A stretch of 64,000 bases of DNA from Hyphomicrobiales bacterium (GCA_016125495.1 WGLQ01000008.1:124001-188000); one strand, 5' to 3'; positions 18,403 to 28,951 are shown, numbered from the stretch's first letter. Made by a program: numbers and translations. Notes: generated by a model not told the origin, from the sequence alone.

Positions 18403-21015
18403 TCAGAGCGGATCGCGTGCCGTGGCGGCTTGGCTGCCGTCGGTGTCATGCCCGTTGTCATCCGTCTCGTCAGCCGCCTCGTCGCCGGCCGTCGCCGCAC
18501 CCGCCGCTTCGTCGTCACCTCCTTCGTCTTGGCGGCCCGATCCGCCGGACCGCGGTGCCGAAGCCCCCTCCTGAGCCTGCTGGCGGCCTTCCAGCGCACC
18601 GCCGGACGAACCGGTCGCATCAGGCGGTGCCCCGGCCGCCCCTTGGTCTGGCGTCGCGGCGTCGCTCCCTTCCGGATCGCGTGGTGCTGCCGGCCGTGCT
18701 CCGGCCCGGGGCACCGGAGCATTCCAGGGCCGCAGGCCGGCAGTCTCCCTTGCCGTTTCAATCCGCAATTCTCCGTCCTGCCCGATGCGAATTGCATGCA
18801 CCCCGCCGCGTCGCAGTTGTGACGCCCCGATCGCCAGCCTCCCGTCATCGCATCCTGCCGGGAGCACCGTCCTGGCGATGACGATGTCCGCCAGCCGGCA
18901 GTCCTCGACCAGCGCCGAGGCATCCAGTGGAGCAGCGATCCGGAGCCCCTGGACCATGGCCGTGCAGCCCCGCTGGTCGCATTGAAAGCCCTTGCCCGTC
19001 GCCGCCGAGACCGGATCGCGTGTGTCCCCGTCGCTCTTCAGCCAGCTCTGCCAGGAAAAGCTGCGCGCCTGTCGCGGTTCCACCGAAAGCTGGCCGTCCT
19101 TCAGGCGGATCGCAATCGGCCGTCCCGCTTGGCCGATGAGGACGTCGGGCCGCTCGCGCATGGGCGCGGTGACGACCGCTCCCATGACGGCGAGCACGCC
19201 GAGCAGGCGCCACCGACCGCGCCAGATGACCACCCAGAGCGCTCCGACCGTAAACAGCCCGATCGTTGCGACCGGCATTTCGGCGACGGCTCGCACGGCT
19301 CCCGGCTGCGCCTGCACCCAGAGCGCGATCTCCGCCACCAGGGCGATCGCGGGCGCCACCAGCGCCAGAACCGGCCCCTCGAGCCCGAACGGCATCGCCA
19401 GCAACGCGACGAGCGCGAGCGGCATGATGACCAGGGTCACGACGGGAACGGCAAGGAGATTGGCGACCAGCGAGAGCTGCGCGAACGTGTGGAAATGGAA
19501 GGCGGCGATCGGTGCCACGGCCAGCGAGGCGATCAGCGTCGTTGCTCCGACCCCGGCAAACAGGCCGAGCGCCCAGTCGAGTGGGCGGCGCCAGAGCGGC
19601 CTCGAGCGCCGTGCACGCGGATCCGTCGCATGGCCACGAGACGCCTGCCAGTCACGCCACGCCTCATAGAATGCAACCAGCCCCACGACCGCGGCGAAGG
19701 ACATCTGAAAGCCAACGTCGAGCAATGCATGGGGCGTGAAGGCGAGGATCGCCAGCGCCGCGAGCGCAACGTTGCGCAGCGAGATGGCCGGACGTCCGAG
19801 CATGCTGGCAAGGAACATGAGGGCGAGCATGATGAAGGCGCGCTGCGTTGCCAGCGAGGCTCCGGAGACCATCAGATAAAGGGTCGCGGCAACGAGCGCC
19901 AGGAGCGCCGCGATCGTCTTGATCGGCCAGCGCAGCGCGAGTGCGGGGATGCCGGCAAGAGCCAGCCGCAGGGCCCAGAAGACCGTGCCAGCCACCACCG
20001 CCATGTGCAGGCCCGAGATCGCGAGGACGTGCGAGAGCCCGGCATCGCGCAGTGCCTCGACGGTCGCCTCGGGAATGGCGCTGCGATCGCCGGTGACGAG
20101 TGCCACCAGCAGCGCGCCCTCGCGCCCGCCGAGCCCGGCGCGGATGCGTTCCGCGATCACCTCTCGGGTCTGCTCGATGAACACGGCCATCCGTGTCGGC
20201 ACGCCGATTGGCCGACTGCTCTCGACAACCACCGGAGGGCCGACGGCAAAGCCGACACCGCCGATGCCTCGGAACCACGCCGCCCTCGCAAAGTCGTACC
20301 CTCCGGGCTCGGCCGGGAGCGGCGGCGGCTGCAACCGTGCGGCGATGCGCACCGTCTGGCCGGGCGCCGGTGGCTGGAAGGTCTCCTTGAGCCGCACCAC
20401 GATCCGCACGCGCGCCGGCAACGCCTCGCTCGCCAACCCCTCGATCGCCTCCGGAGCGAGTGTGAGGCGAAGGCCTGCCTCCGCCCGTTGCTCGACCCGC
20501 ACGAGGCGTCCGGTGACCTGCCGCATCCCGAGGCCCTCCGGCACTCTTGGCGCGGCGAGCCGCAGCGTCTCGAGCTTGCCCGCCAAGACGCCGAGCGCCG
20601 CAAAGAGGAGGAAGCCAGTGAGCGCCGGGCCGATCGTGCCATGCGTCGCCAACGCCCGCAGGGCCCCTGCCATCGCAACCAGGGCCAGCAGCACCAGGAG
20701 GCTCGGCTCGGAGGCGAACGCGAAATAGCTCGCAATGCCCGTTCCAAAGGCAAGTGGTGTCGCGAGCGGCCAACGCGCCCCGTCACGCTCGCGTTCGAGT
20801 TGCAGCGACAGCCAGGTGAGGGGACCCGCCGCACCCGGTGTCGGACGCGGTCCGGCTGGCGCTGGCAGCGGCCACCATGGTCGGCGAAGCAGGGCGTGCA
20901 CGGCAAACCGCGAACCGGTCAGACGGCCCCTCGCCCCGACCGAGCCCGTGTCGCCGGTCGTCGAGGCGGGCCCGAGCGTGGTTGCGGTCGGCCGCGAGCC
21001 GTCGTCCCCCACCAT
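18403..21015 (-). CDS. comEC: ComEC/Rec2-family DNA uptake membrane protein
   Basis: An 870-residue inner-membrane protein. After a polar N-terminus comes a DUF4131-type domain, then the competence domain with the hallmark LRDAGLSHVLAISGLHMAVVAG and about ten membrane spans. The C-terminal soluble part has paired cysteines (FQCDQRGC, EDCRLAD) and ends in an acidic Gly/Ala/Asp-rich tail of about 120 residues. The metallo-beta-lactamase metal motif (HxHxDH) of classical ComEC is absent. In competent bacteria ComEC carries single-stranded DNA across the inner membrane; competence here is unproven. GGGAGGG seven bases before the ATG at 21015 fixes that start over one at 21048. Divergent from gltX. 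Confidence 0.9.
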   Translation of the reverse strand: MVGDDGSRPTATTLGPASTTGDTGSVGARGRLTGSRFAVHALLRRPWWPLPAPAGPRPTPGAAGPLTWLSLQLERERDGARWPLATPLAFGTGIASYFAFASEPSLLVLLALVAMAGALRALATHGTIGPALTGFLLFAALGVLAGKLETLRLAAPRVPEGLGMRQVTGRLVRVEQRAEAGLRLTLAPEAIEGLASEALPARVRIVVRLKETFQPPAPGQTVRIAARLQPPPLPAEPGGYDFARAAWFRGIGGVGFAVGPPVVVESSRPIGVPTRMAVFIEQTREVIAERIRAGLGGREGALLVALVTGDRSAIPEATVEALRDAGLSHVLAISGLHMAVVAGTVFWALRLALAGIPALALRWPIKTIAALLALVAATLYLMVSGASLATQRAFIMLALMFLASMLGRPAISLRNVALAALAILAFTPHALLDVGFQMSFAAVVGLVAFYEAWRDWQASRGHATDPRARRSRPLWRRPLDWALGLFAGVGATTLIASLAVAPIAAFHFHTFAQLSLVANLLAVPVVTLVIMPLALVALLAMPFGLEGPVLALVAPAIALVAEIALWVQAQPGAVRAVAEMPVATIGLFTVGALWVVIWRGRWRLLGVLAVMGAVVTAPMRERPDVLIGQAGRPIAIRLKDGQLSVEPRQARSFSWQSWLKSDGDTRDPVSAATGKGFQCDQRGCTAMVQGLRIAAPLDASALVEDCRLADIVIARTVLPAGCDDGRLAIGASQLRRGGVHAIRIGQDGELRIETARETAGLRPWNAPVPRAGARPAAPRDPEGSDAATPDQGAAGAPPDATGSSGGALEGRQQAQEGASAPRSGGSGRQDEGGDDEAAGAATAGDEAADETDDNGHDTDGSQAATARDPL

Positions 21016-21095
21016 CACGCCCTCCCCTATCGTCGATCCGCCCGGCATGTTAGAGGACGGCGCAAATCCGCACCAACACCGAGCAGGACCTTCAC

Positions 21096-22538
21096 GTGAC
21101 CGAACAGGTTGTGACGCGATTTGCGCCGTCCCCGACGGGATTTCTCCATATCGGCGGGGCACGGACCGCGCTCTTCAACTGGCTCTATGCGCGCGCGAGG
21201 GGCGGCCAGTTCCTGCTGCGGATCGAGGACACCGATCGCGCCCGCTCGAGCGAGGCCGCCGTCGGGGCGATCATCGAAGGCCTCGGTTGGCTCGGACTCG
21301 AGTGGGACGGCGAGCCGATCCACCAGTTCGCCCGCGCCGCGCGCCACCGCGAGGTCGCCGAGGCGATGCTCGCCTCGGGCACGGCTTACAGGTGCTACGC
21401 AACGCCCGAGGAACTCGCCGAAATGCGCGAAAAGGCCCGCGCCGAGGGCCGCGCGCCGGGCTACGATGGACGTTGGCGCGACCGCGATCCGAGCGAAGCT
21501 CCCGCCGGCGGCGCCTATGCGGTGCGACTCAAGGCCCCGCGCGATGGGGAAACGGTGATCGAGGACCGCGTGCAGGGCCCCGTCGTCTTTGCGAACGAGA
21601 ACCTCGATGACCTCGTGCTGCTGCGCAGCGACGGCACCCCGACCTACATGCTCTCGGTCGTCGTCGACGACCACGACATGGGCGTCACGCACGTCATTCG
21701 CGGTGACGATCACCTCACCAACGCCGCCCGTCAGACACAGATCTTCAGGGCGATGGGCTGGACCGTGCCGGTGTTCGCGCACGTGCCGCTGATCCACGGG
21801 CCGGATGGCGCAAAGTTCTCCAAGCGCCACGGCGCGCCCGGCATCGAGGACTACCGCGCCATGGGCTATCTGCCGGCGGCGCTGCGCAACTATCTGGTGC
21901 GCCTCGGTTGGAGCCACGGCGACGACGAGATCATGTCGAGCGCCGAGATGCTGGCCTGGTTCGATATCGACGACGTCGGGCGCTCGGCCGCACGCTTCGA
22001 CTTCGCCAAGCTCGGCAACCTCAATGGCCACTACCTGCGCCAGACGCCGGACGCCGAGATCGTCGCGCAGATGCGCCGCGATATCGTCCACTACCGAAAG
22101 CCGAGCGAGGCGATGGCGGACCTGCCCGAGGCCCTCTCGGAGGCGCATTGGTCCCAGCTCGAGCGCGCCATGGCCGGCCTCAAGGAGCGCGCCCGCACGC
22201 TCGTCGAAATCCTCGACAACGCCCGCTATCTCTACGTGGAGCGCCCCCTCGCCCTCGACGAAGCGGCCAGCCGGCTGCTCGACGGGCCGGCCCGCGAGAT
22301 GCTCGGCGAACTCGCCGCGAACCTCGAAGAGGTCGCGGACTGGCGTCCCGAGACCATCGAGGCGGCTGTCAAAGCCTTTGCCGAGGCTTCGAGCCTCAAG
22401 CTCGGCAAAGTCGCCCAGCCCTTGCGCGCCGCGCTCACGGGCCGCGCCCAATCGCCGGGCATCTTCGACGTCCTCCACGTGCTCGGTCGTCAGGAGTCCA
22501 TTGCACGTGTCCGCGATAAGGCAGGCACGCGATCGTGA
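21096..22538 (+). CDS. gltX: Glutamyl-tRNA synthetase
   Basis: A 480-residue class I synthetase that charges tRNA with glutamate. The HIGH-type motif is [11 protein letters not shown] at residues 11-21, and the KMSKS equivalent is KFSKR at 240-244. Start is a GTG at 21096, preceded by AGGAC; the residue order [10 protein letters not shown] requires it. The length matches bacterial GluRS. Many alphaproteobacteria have a second copy or use mischarging for Gln; this window cannot tell. The short gap to comEC holds divergent promoters. Confidence 0.97.
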   Translation: MTEQVVTRFAPSPTGFLHIGGARTALFNWLYARARGGQFLLRIEDTDRARSSEAAVGAIIEGLGWLGLEWDGEPIHQFARAARHREVAEAMLASGTAYRCYATPEELAEMREKARAEGRAPGYDGRWRDRDPSEAPAGGAYAVRLKAPRDGETVIEDRVQGPVVFANENLDDLVLLRSDGTPTYMLSVVVDDHDMGVTHVIRGDDHLTNAARQTQIFRAMGWTVPVFAHVPLIHGPDGAKFSKRHGAPGIEDYRAMGYLPAALRNYLVRLGWSHGDDEIMSSAEMLAWFDIDDVGRSAARFDFAKLGNLNGHYLRQTPDAEIVAQMRRDIVHYRKPSEAMADLPEALSEAHWSQLERAMAGLKERARTLVEILDNARYLYVERPLALDEAASRLLDGPAREMLGELAANLEEVADWRPETIEAAVKAFAEASSLKLGKVAQPLRAALTGRAQSPGIFDVLHVLGRQESIARVRDKAGTRS

Positions 22539-22673
22539 CCTTGCAGTCGCGACCTGCTGATCGAAGGTCGTCTTGTGCAGTGCGTCATAGATGTCTAACG
22601 ATTGACCAGCCGCAGGCGCCTGCCACTTCGTTGAGCGCGCGGCCGATGCCGTCCACAGCCGATGGAGCCCCCG

Positions 22674-23987
22674 ATGAACGATCCACGCCAAGTCGCCTCA
22701 GGCGCCGCCGATGCCGAGCTTCGCATCGGCCAGTCGAGCCTTCAGCTTCCGGTTCGACACGGCACGATCGGCCCCTCGGTCGTCGACATCACCAAGCTCT
22801 ATGCGAGCCGCAAGGTCTTCACATACGATCCGGGCTTCACCTCGACGGCCAGCTGCGAGTCGAAGATCACCTACATCGACGGCGACGAGGGCAAGCTCCT
22901 CTACCGTGGCTATCCGATCGACGAGATCGCCGAGCGCGGCAACTTTCTCGAGACCTGCTACCTCCTGCTGTACGGTGAACTCCCCAATGCCAGCCAGTTC
23001 CGCGACTTCGGGGACCGCATCACCAAGCATACGATGATCCACGAGCAGATGAGCCGCTTCTACACCGGCTTTCGTCGCGACGCGCACCCGATGGCGGTGA
23101 TGTGCGGCGTGGTCGGCGCGCTCTCGGCGTTCTATCACGACAGCACCGATATCCACGACCCGCACCAGCGCCTGATCGCAAGCTACCGCATGATCGCCAA
23201 GATGCCGACGATCGCCGCGATGGCCTACAAATACTCGATCGGCCAGCCTTTCATGTATCCGCGCAACGATCTCGATTACGCCGCCAATTTCCTCTACATG
23301 TGCTTCGCGGTGCCCTGCGAGCCGTACAATCCCGATCCGATCCTGGCGCGCGCGATGGATCGTATTTTCATCCTTCACGCGGACCACGAGCAGAACGCAT
23401 CGACCTCCACCGTCCGTCTCGCCGGCTCCTCGGGCGCCAACCCGTTCGCCTGCATCGCGGCCGGCATCGCCTGCCTCTGGGGCCCGGCCCACGGCGGCGC
23501 CAACGAGGCGGCCCTCAACATGCTGGAGGAGATCGGCACGGTCGATCGCATCCCCGAGTACGTCAGGCGCGCCAAGGACAAAAACGATCCCTTCCGCCTC
23601 ATGGGCTTCGGCCACCGCGTCTACAAGAATTACGATCCGCGCGCCAAGGTGATGCAGCAGAGCTGCCACGAAGTTCTCGACGCTGTCGGCGCCCGCAACG
23701 AGCCGCTTCTGAAGGTCGCCCTCGAACTCGAGCGGATCGCTCTCGAGGACGAGTATTTCATCGAAAAGAAGCTCTATCCGAACATCGATTTCTATTCCGG
23801 AATCACGTTGCGCGCCATGGGCTTCCCGAGGTCCATGTTCACCGTCCTTTTCGCGCTCGCGCGCACCGTCGGCTGGATCGCCCAGTGGCAGGAGATGATG
23901 AACGATCCCGAACAGAAGATCGGCCGCCCGCGCCAGCTCTATACCGGCCCCGTCGAGCGGTCCTACGTGGCGATGGACAAGCGCTGA
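22674..23987 (+). CDS. gltA: Citrate synthase (type II)
   Basis: A 437-residue hexameric-type citrate synthase. It condenses oxaloacetate and acetyl-CoA in the TCA cycle. Catalytic residues are His273 ([11 protein letters not shown]), His314 ([14 protein letters not shown]) and Asp372 (NIDFYSG); [19 protein letters not shown] is also conserved. GGAG lies six bases before the ATG at 22674, favouring it over an ATG at 22662. gltX and gltA are separated by about 135 bases. It is convergent with lpxB, with a palindrome at the junction. Confidence 0.98.
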   Translation: MNDPRQVASGAADAELRIGQSSLQLPVRHGTIGPSVVDITKLYASRKVFTYDPGFTSTASCESKITYIDGDEGKLLYRGYPIDEIAERGNFLETCYLLLYGELPNASQFRDFGDRITKHTMIHEQMSRFYTGFRRDAHPMAVMCGVVGALSAFYHDSTDIHDPHQRLIASYRMIAKMPTIAAMAYKYSIGQPFMYPRNDLDYAANFLYMCFAVPCEPYNPDPILARAMDRIFILHADHEQNASTSTVRLAGSSGANPFACIAAGIACLWGPAHGGANEAALNMLEEIGTVDRIPEYVRRAKDKNDPFRLMGFGHRVYKNYDPRAKVMQQSCHEVLDAVGARNEPLLKVALELERIALEDEYFIEKKLYPNIDFYSGITLRAMGFPRSMFTVLFALARTVGWIAQWQEMMNDPEQKIGRPRQLYTGPVERSYVAMDKR

Positions 23988-24014
23988 GCGGTCACGATCC
24001 ACGCCCGGGCAAAG

Positions 24015-25214
24015 CTAGGCACGCCCGGGCGTGCCTTCGCGCGCGATGTGCGCGAGAACCACGTCGGCGGCGGCAGCGCTCGGGCTCTCCCCGCTCGCCT
24101 GCATGATTTGATCGAGTCGCCCGAGCGCTGCGATCTGGTCGCGGCGCTCCGGCGTTTCAGCGAGCAGTGGCACGACGGCCGCCGCGAGCCGCTCCGGCGT
24201 GCAGGCTTCCTGGACGAACTCCGGAAAGGCGTTCTCGGCCAGAACCAGGTTGGCAAGCACGATCGAAGGCACCTTCACCAGGAAACGCAGCCGTGCGGCG
24301 AGCGGGTCCAATCGATAGGCAACGACCATCGGCACGCCGGCGAGCCCGAGTTCGAGCGTCACCGTTCCCGAGGCCGCGAGTGCCGCGTCGGCGAGCACGA
24401 AGGCCGCGAATTTGTCGTCGCTGCCCGTCAGCACATGCACGTGAACCGGCCAGCCGGCCGTGCCGGCCCTGACGGCCTCCTCGACCCCTTGCACGGTCGG
24501 CAGCAGGATTTGGAGACCCGGGAAACGCTCCGCGATCCGCCCGACGGCCTCGCCGAACACCGCCAACAGCCGCCCGACCTCGCTCATACGACTTCCGGGC
24601 AGAACCACCAGAACCGGCCGTGCGCGGTCGAGCCCGAGCCGGACCGCGAGCGCACCCGCTTTTTCCTCTCCAGGCCGCATCTCGGCGAGCCGCTCGATCA
24701 TCGGATGGCCGACGTAGGTGCAGGCCGGTCCGCCAAGACGCCGGTGCGCCTCCGGCTCGAAAGGAAGGAGGGCGAGCACGTGGTCGACGTAGGGCCGCAT
24801 CTTGCGCGCCCGTCCCGGCCGCCAGGCCCAGACGCTCGGGGAGACATAATCGATGATCGGCACGGCCGGCAGCTTGCGGCGCACGCGCTTTGCGATCGGA
24901 TGCGTGAACTCGGGACTGTCGACGATGAGGAGCAGATCGGGGCGCGCCGCAACGACCGCATCGACCGTGCGATAGACACGCCTGATCAGCATCGGCAGAC
25001 GGCCAGCAATCGCGAGCGGCCCCATGACGGCGACGTCCGAAAGCGGAAAGAGCGATTGGAGCCCCTCGGCTTGCATGCTTTCGCCGCCGACCCCGACATA
25101 GCGAGGCCGATGATCGAGACGGCGGTTGATCTCAGCCATCACCTTACCGGCCAGAAGGTCGCCAGAGTGCTCGCCGGCTACGATCGCGAGCGTGAGCCGG
25201 GTGCCATCCGTCAT
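24015..25214 (-). CDS. lpxB: Lipid-A-disaccharide synthase
   Basis: A 399-residue glycosyltransferase. It joins UDP-diacylglucosamine and lipid X to make the lipid A disaccharide at the inner face of the inner membrane. Signatures are IVAGEHSGDLLAGKVM at the N-terminus, DSPEFTHPIAKRVRR, IDYVSPSVWAWRPGRARKM and LPGSRMSEVGRLLAVF, with a late AASGTVTLELGLAGVPMVVAYR. The start overlaps the lpxI stop by four bases (ATGA), so the two are coupled. It is the last gene of the minus-strand envelope block. Confidence 0.97.
   Translation of the reverse strand: MTDGTRLTLAIVAGEHSGDLLAGKVMAEINRRLDHRPRYVGVGGESMQAEGLQSLFPLSDVAVMGPLAIAGRLPMLIRRVYRTVDAVVAARPDLLLIVDSPEFTHPIAKRVRRKLPAVPIIDYVSPSVWAWRPGRARKMRPYVDHVLALLPFEPEAHRRLGGPACTYVGHPMIERLAEMRPGEEKAGALAVRLGLDRARPVLVVLPGSRMSEVGRLLAVFGEAVGRIAERFPGLQILLPTVQGVEEAVRAGTAGWPVHVHVLTGSDDKFAAFVLADAALAASGTVTLELGLAGVPMVVAYRLDPLAARLRFLVKVPSIVLANLVLAENAFPEFVQEACTPERLAAAVVPLLAETPERRDQIAALGRLDQIMQASGESPSAAAADVVLAHIAREGTPGRA
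24017..24036. terminator. Perfect 20-base palindrome at the gltA/lpxB junction
   Basis: AGGCACGCCCGGGCGTGCCT reads the same on both strands and could fold into a hairpin. It overlaps the last codons of lpxB and lies about 30 bases after the gltA stop, a good place for a bidirectional terminator. No T-run follows on either side, so termination strength is uncertain. Part of the sequence (ACGCCCGGGC) is also present a few bases to the left, at 24001. Confidence 0.45.
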
Positions 25215-26188
25215 GCCCCAGCGTCCCCTGCGCCTTCATCGTCAACGTGCGCCATGGTGGCGGCCTGCGTCTCGTGCGCGAGACCGACGAGGAAGAGCCC
25301 GGCCTCGTCGGCCGCCCGGATCGTCGCCTCTCGATCGGCGACGAGCACGCTTTCGCCCATGATCGCGATACCGGCGAGCCCGGCCTTGCTCGCCAGAATC
25401 ACGGTGTTCGGCCCGACGGCCGGCATATCGACGCGCAAGTCCTGACCTGCCTTGGGACCCTTGAAGAGGACCCCGACGCGCACGCCGCTCCGACCGCGTC
25501 CCCATTGCTGGAGGCCGACGCAGCGCTCCAGCATCCGGTCGGTGCCCTCCGCGGCCTCGACCGCGAGAACATGCCCGCGCGCCACCACGGCGGCTTGACC
25601 GATGTCGTGGCGCGCGAGCGAGGCAACGACGTCCCGTGCCTTGGCGATATCGGCGAGGTCACCTCTTGTGGGGCGATGGCGGCCGAGAACGCCGAGCCCC
25701 GCCAGGAGTTCTGGCGCCACCTCGTGCGCTCCGACGACGCGCAGACCCCGGCTCTCGAAAAAGCGGATGATGCGCCCGAGCAATTTGTCATCCCCTCCGC
25801 GCGTCAGACCGAGGATCAGCGGAAGCGCCATGAGCCCTCCGAGATCGAACCGGACGCTCGCCAGGTCCGGCCGGCGGGCCCCGCCGATGATCACGAGGTC
25901 GCGCGCGCCAGCGCCGCGCATCGCCCGCATCACCCGCCCGAACTCGCCGAGGCCGGCCCAGGTATGCGGATAGGCTTCGATGCCGGGATCGGCAAGGCCG
26001 CGCAAACCGACGATGTGCAGCGCCCTGCCCCGTTCGCGCACCAGCGCCGCCACCATCAGCGGCAATTCGCCGCTGCCCGCGATGATGGCGAGGGGATGGG
26101 CCTTGCCGCCGACGTGTCCGGGCGCCCCGGATCGGGCAATGACCGCAGCGGGCGCCCCCGCGCCCTCGCCCGCCGCCTCAGCGCCCAT
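25211..26188 (-). CDS. lpxI: UDP-2,3-diacylglucosamine pyrophosphatase LpxI
   Basis: A 325-residue protein of the LpxI (DUF1009) family. It hydrolyses UDP-2,3-diacylglucosamine to lipid X and UMP; alphaproteobacteria use it in place of LpxH. The family part begins near residue 32 with PLAIIAGSGELPLMVA and includes GLADPGIEAYPHTWAGLGEFG, VIIGGARRPDLA and AVEAAEGTDRMLERC, with the closing VGLAHET. The ATG at 26188 overlaps the lpxA end by 11 bases. The 30-residue N-terminal extension is Gly/Ala-rich, and a shorter start cannot be excluded. Confidence 0.95.
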   Translation of the reverse strand: MGAEAAGEGAGAPAAVIARSGAPGHVGGKAHPLAIIAGSGELPLMVAALVRERGRALHIVGLRGLADPGIEAYPHTWAGLGEFGRVMRAMRGAGARDLVIIGGARRPDLASVRFDLGGLMALPLILGLTRGGDDKLLGRIIRFFESRGLRVVGAHEVAPELLAGLGVLGRHRPTRGDLADIAKARDVVASLARHDIGQAAVVARGHVLAVEAAEGTDRMLERCVGLQQWGRGRSGVRVGVLFKGPKAGQDLRVDMPAVGPNTVILASKAGLAGIAIMGESVLVADREATIRAADEAGLFLVGLAHETQAATMAHVDDEGAGDAGA

Positions 26189-26969
26189 CCGGCAGGCAGA
26201 GCGCGCGATGGGACGAGGCGCGAATGAATTCGAGAATGCGCTGGACGCACACGTCGGCGCCGAATTCCTCCTCGACGTCGTGCATCCGCTCCTGCAGCGT
26301 TCCCTCGGTCGCAAAGAGCATCCGATAGGCCTTGCGCACGCCATGGATCTGCTCGCGATCGAAGCCACGCCGCTTCAACCCGACGAGATTGAGCCCCTGC
26401 AGCGAAGCGCGGTCGCCGACCGCCGTGCCGAAGGGAATGAGATCGTTCTCGAGGCCGGACATGCCACCGAGGAAGGCATGGGCGCCGATGCGCACGAACT
26501 GGTGCACGGCCGACAGGCCACCGAGGATCGCGAACTCCTCGATCACGCAATGGCCCGCGACGGTCGCGTTGTTGGCGAGGATGACGTTGTCGCCGATGAG
26601 GCAATCGTGCCCGACGTGCGAGCCGACCATGAGGAGGCAATTGGAGCCGACCTTCGTCAGCATACCGCCGCCCTCCGTGCCCGGATTGATGGTGACGTGC
26701 TCGCGGATCCGGTTGTTGTCGCCGATTTCGAGGCGGCTCGGCTCGCCGTGGTACTTGAGGTCCTGCGGCACGTGCCCGATCGAGGCGAAGGGAAAGATCG
26801 TGTTGCCCCGACCGATCGTCGTCCTGCCCGCTATGACGACGTGGGACTTGAGCTCACAGCCCGGCCCGATGACGATGTCGCCTTCGAGGACGCAATATGC
26901 CCCCACGATCACGTCATCGGCGATCTGGACCCCGTCGCCGATGATCGCTGTGGGATGGATGCGGGTCAT
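26178..26969 (-). CDS. lpxA: UDP-N-acetylglucosamine acyltransferase
   Basis: A 263-residue left-handed beta-helix acyltransferase, first enzyme of lipid A synthesis, which adds a 3-hydroxyacyl chain from ACP to UDP-GlcNAc. Hexapeptide repeats run from residue 2 to about 190 (MTRIHPTAIIGDGVQIADDV). FPFASIGHVPQDLKYHGEPS and the catalytic-His region LMVGSHVGHDCLIG are typical. The helical C-terminal domain follows (GLKRRGFDREQIHGVRKAYR). It lies 45 bases after fabZ and overlaps lpxI. Confidence 0.98.
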   Translation of the reverse strand: MTRIHPTAIIGDGVQIADDVIVGAYCVLEGDIVIGPGCELKSHVVIAGRTTIGRGNTIFPFASIGHVPQDLKYHGEPSRLEIGDNNRIREHVTINPGTEGGGMLTKVGSNCLLMVGSHVGHDCLIGDNVILANNATVAGHCVIEEFAILGGLSAVHQFVRIGAHAFLGGMSGLENDLIPFGTAVGDRASLQGLNLVGLKRRGFDREQIHGVRKAYRMLFATEGTLQERMHDVEEEFGADVCVQRILEFIRASSHRALCLPDGR

Positions 26970-27014
26970 TCTGTCCGTGCCCTTTCTGCGGGCGCTCCCG
27001 CTGCCGGTCGAGGC

Positions 27015-27530
27015 TCAGTCGTTGTTGGCGCCGGACGATGCGGCAAGGCGAGCCATATGCTGCTCCTTGTCGACGATCATCGCGCTGATCTCGGCCTCGG
27101 CGACGAGCGCTCCTTCGACACGCGCCTCGGCATTGAAACGCCAGACCGGGCCGCGGTTTCGGATCTTCTCGACGTGGTAGCGGACCTGATCGCCGGGTTT
27201 GACCGGACGACGAAAGCGCGCCCGGTCGATCGACATGAAATAGACGAGCTGCGGCTTGTAGTCCGCCTCCAGGCTCGAGACGCAGAGCGCCCCGGCCGTC
27301 TGCGCCATGCCCTCGATCAGCAACACGCCGGGCATCACCGGGAACTCCGGAAAATGACCCTGGAAGAACGGTTCGTTGATCGAAACGTTCTTGATGCCGA
27401 CGCAGGACTGGTCGCCCTTCATCTCCACGATGCGATCGATGAGCAGGAACGGATAGCGGTGCGGCAGCAGCTTGAGGATACGAGCGATATCGGCACTTCC
27501 CAATGCCGCGCCGCGCTCTTGTTCGTTCAT
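27015..27530 (-). CDS. fabZ: 3-hydroxyacyl-ACP dehydratase FabZ
   Basis: A 171-residue hot-dog-fold dehydratase of fatty acid elongation. The catalytic His59 and Glu73 lie in [23 protein letters not shown], preceded by [14 protein letters not shown]. The ATG at 27530 begins just ahead of the domain; the open frame extends further upstream without family similarity. It sits between lpxD and lpxA, a common order that links the supply of hydroxyacyl-ACP between phospholipid and lipid A synthesis. Confidence 0.97.
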   Translation of the reverse strand: MNEQERGAALGSADIARILKLLPHRYPFLLIDRIVEMKGDQSCVGIKNVSINEPFFQGHFPEFPVMPGVLLIEGMAQTAGALCVSSLEADYKPQLVYFMSIDRARFRRPVKPGDQVRYHVEKIRNRGPVWRFNAEARVEGALVAEAEISAMIVDKEQHMARLAASSGANND

Positions 27531-27639
27531 TCTGTCCCTCCTCGCAACCCACGGCGGAGCGGTCCTGCCGCCCCTTCTGCCTCGCACCGGCCACTCCCGT
27601 GCCCGCCACCCTTCGAGGCGATGCCGTCCGTTCGTCCCC

Positions 27640-28683
27640 TCAGCTCTCCTGCTCCCGCCGCTTGGACAGCCGATGCAGTGCTGCCACCTCACGCGCCCAT
27701 TCCGCCTTGGGACGAGCCGGAAAGCCTCCATAGACAGCATGGGCCGGCACGTCGCGGGTCACTCCCGAGCGCCCGGCGATCTGCGCCGCCGTGCCAATGG
27801 TCAGGTGACCCGCGATCGCCGATTGGCCACCGATGACCACGTAGTCCCCGAGCACCGTGCTGCCAGAGACCCCGGATTGGGCAACGATGACGCAGTGTCT
27901 TCCAATGCGCACGTTGTGCGCAATCTGCACGAGATTATCAATCTTGGAACCTTCGCCGATCACCGTGTCCTTGAGTGCGCCGCGATCGACGGTGCTGTTG
28001 GCTCCGATCTCGACATCGTCCTGAATGATGACACGCCCGATCTGCGGCACCTTCATGTGTCCCTGGCGCCCCATGGCGAAGCCGAACCCGTCCTGGCCGA
28101 TCTGCACCCCGCCGTGAACGATCACCCGGTTGCCGACCAGCGCATGGGTGATGCTCGCGTTCGGGCCGACGTAGCACTCGCGACCGATGGTCACGCGGTA
28201 GCCAATGACGGCGCCCGGCGAGATCACACAGCCGCGCCCGATCATCGCTTCCGGCCCGACCCAAGCTGCCGGCGAAATCGACGCCCCCTCCTCGATGCGG
28301 GCGCTCGGATGGATCGAGGGCGTTCCTGGAGAAAAGTCGGTGGAGACGGCTGGACGCAGCGCGGCCGGGTAGTACAGCGCCAGCGTTCGCGCGAACGCGC
28401 GATAGGGATCGCTGGTGACCAGCGCGAGCGTGCCTCCGGGCACGCGCTCGGTGAGTTCACCACGCACGATGCAGGCACCTGCCCGGGCGCCCGTCAGATG
28501 GCGGACGTACTTGGCATTGTCGATGAACGAAACATCGTGCTCGCTGGCCTCGTCGATCGCGCGCACGTCGTGGATGAGCCGCTCGCGATCAGCGTCACTC
28601 GCGACCAGTTGCGCACCGATGGCGTCCGCCACGGCATGTGCCGGGAACGGACCGTGCCGCTCGTAAAAGCCTGGATGGTCCAT
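27640..28683 (-). CDS. lpxD: UDP-3-O-acylglucosamine N-acyltransferase
   Basis: A 347-residue acyltransferase of lipid A synthesis (third step). The uridine-binding N-terminal domain covers about 1-100, with [13 protein letters not shown] left-handed beta-helix of hexapeptide repeats follows ([20 protein letters not shown] and onward), with the catalytic His region [22 protein letters not shown] and the closing [13 protein letters not shown]. The ATG at 28683 is the first Met that keeps the N-terminal domain complete. No skp (ompH) gene lies between it and bamA, unlike in enteric bacteria. Confidence 0.97.
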   Translation of the reverse strand: MDHPGFYERHGPFPAHAVADAIGAQLVASDADRERLIHDVRAIDEASEHDVSFIDNAKYVRHLTGARAGACIVRGELTERVPGGTLALVTSDPYRAFARTLALYYPAALRPAVSTDFSPGTPSIHPSARIEEGASISPAAWVGPEAMIGRGCVISPGAVIGYRVTIGRECYVGPNASITHALVGNRVIVHGGVQIGQDGFGFAMGRQGHMKVPQIGRVIIQDDVEIGANSTVDRGALKDTVIGEGSKIDNLVQIAHNVRIGRHCVIVAQSGVSGSTVLGDYVVIGGQSAIAGHLTIGTAAQIAGRSGVTRDVPAHAVYGGFPARPKAEWAREVAALHRLSKRREQES

Positions 28684-28922
28684 GCCACCGTCCCGCCCGC
28701 TGCCTTGGCTGTGCGGCCTCGTGGTTGCGCCGCTGGCGCAATGCACCGACGGCAAGTCCAGGCTCGCGCGCCAGCCTATAGCGGGAAAGCGAGCCATGCA
28801 CACCAGTGCCGGCGAGCTTGCTGCGCAATTGTGTGGATCAGTTGGCGGATGGTACGCAAGCAGCACCATCCGGTCCGGCTCCCGGACCTTAGTGAGCTGG
28901 CTCCCATCGTCCCAAAACGCAG

Positions 28923-28951
28923 ATGGCCGGCCCCGAGCGGGAACCGGCCAT
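28923..28951 (-). terminator. Hairpin after bamA, possible terminator
   Basis: ATGGCCGG (28923-28930) and CCGGCCAT (28944-28951) form an eight-base-pair stem with a 13-base loop. It lies 26 bases after the bamA stop in the minus direction. The bases after the stem on that strand read CTGCGTTTTG, a weak U-tract. The stem resembles in layout the stronger terminator at 56817-56852. It may only reduce read-through into lpxD, since lpx genes often share the transcript. Confidence 0.45.

Noticed and set aside
18982-21099. Long open frame on the plus strand opposite comEC
   Set aside because: Composition is Arg/His/Gln-rich without domains; the minus strand encodes clear ComEC motifs and membrane spans.
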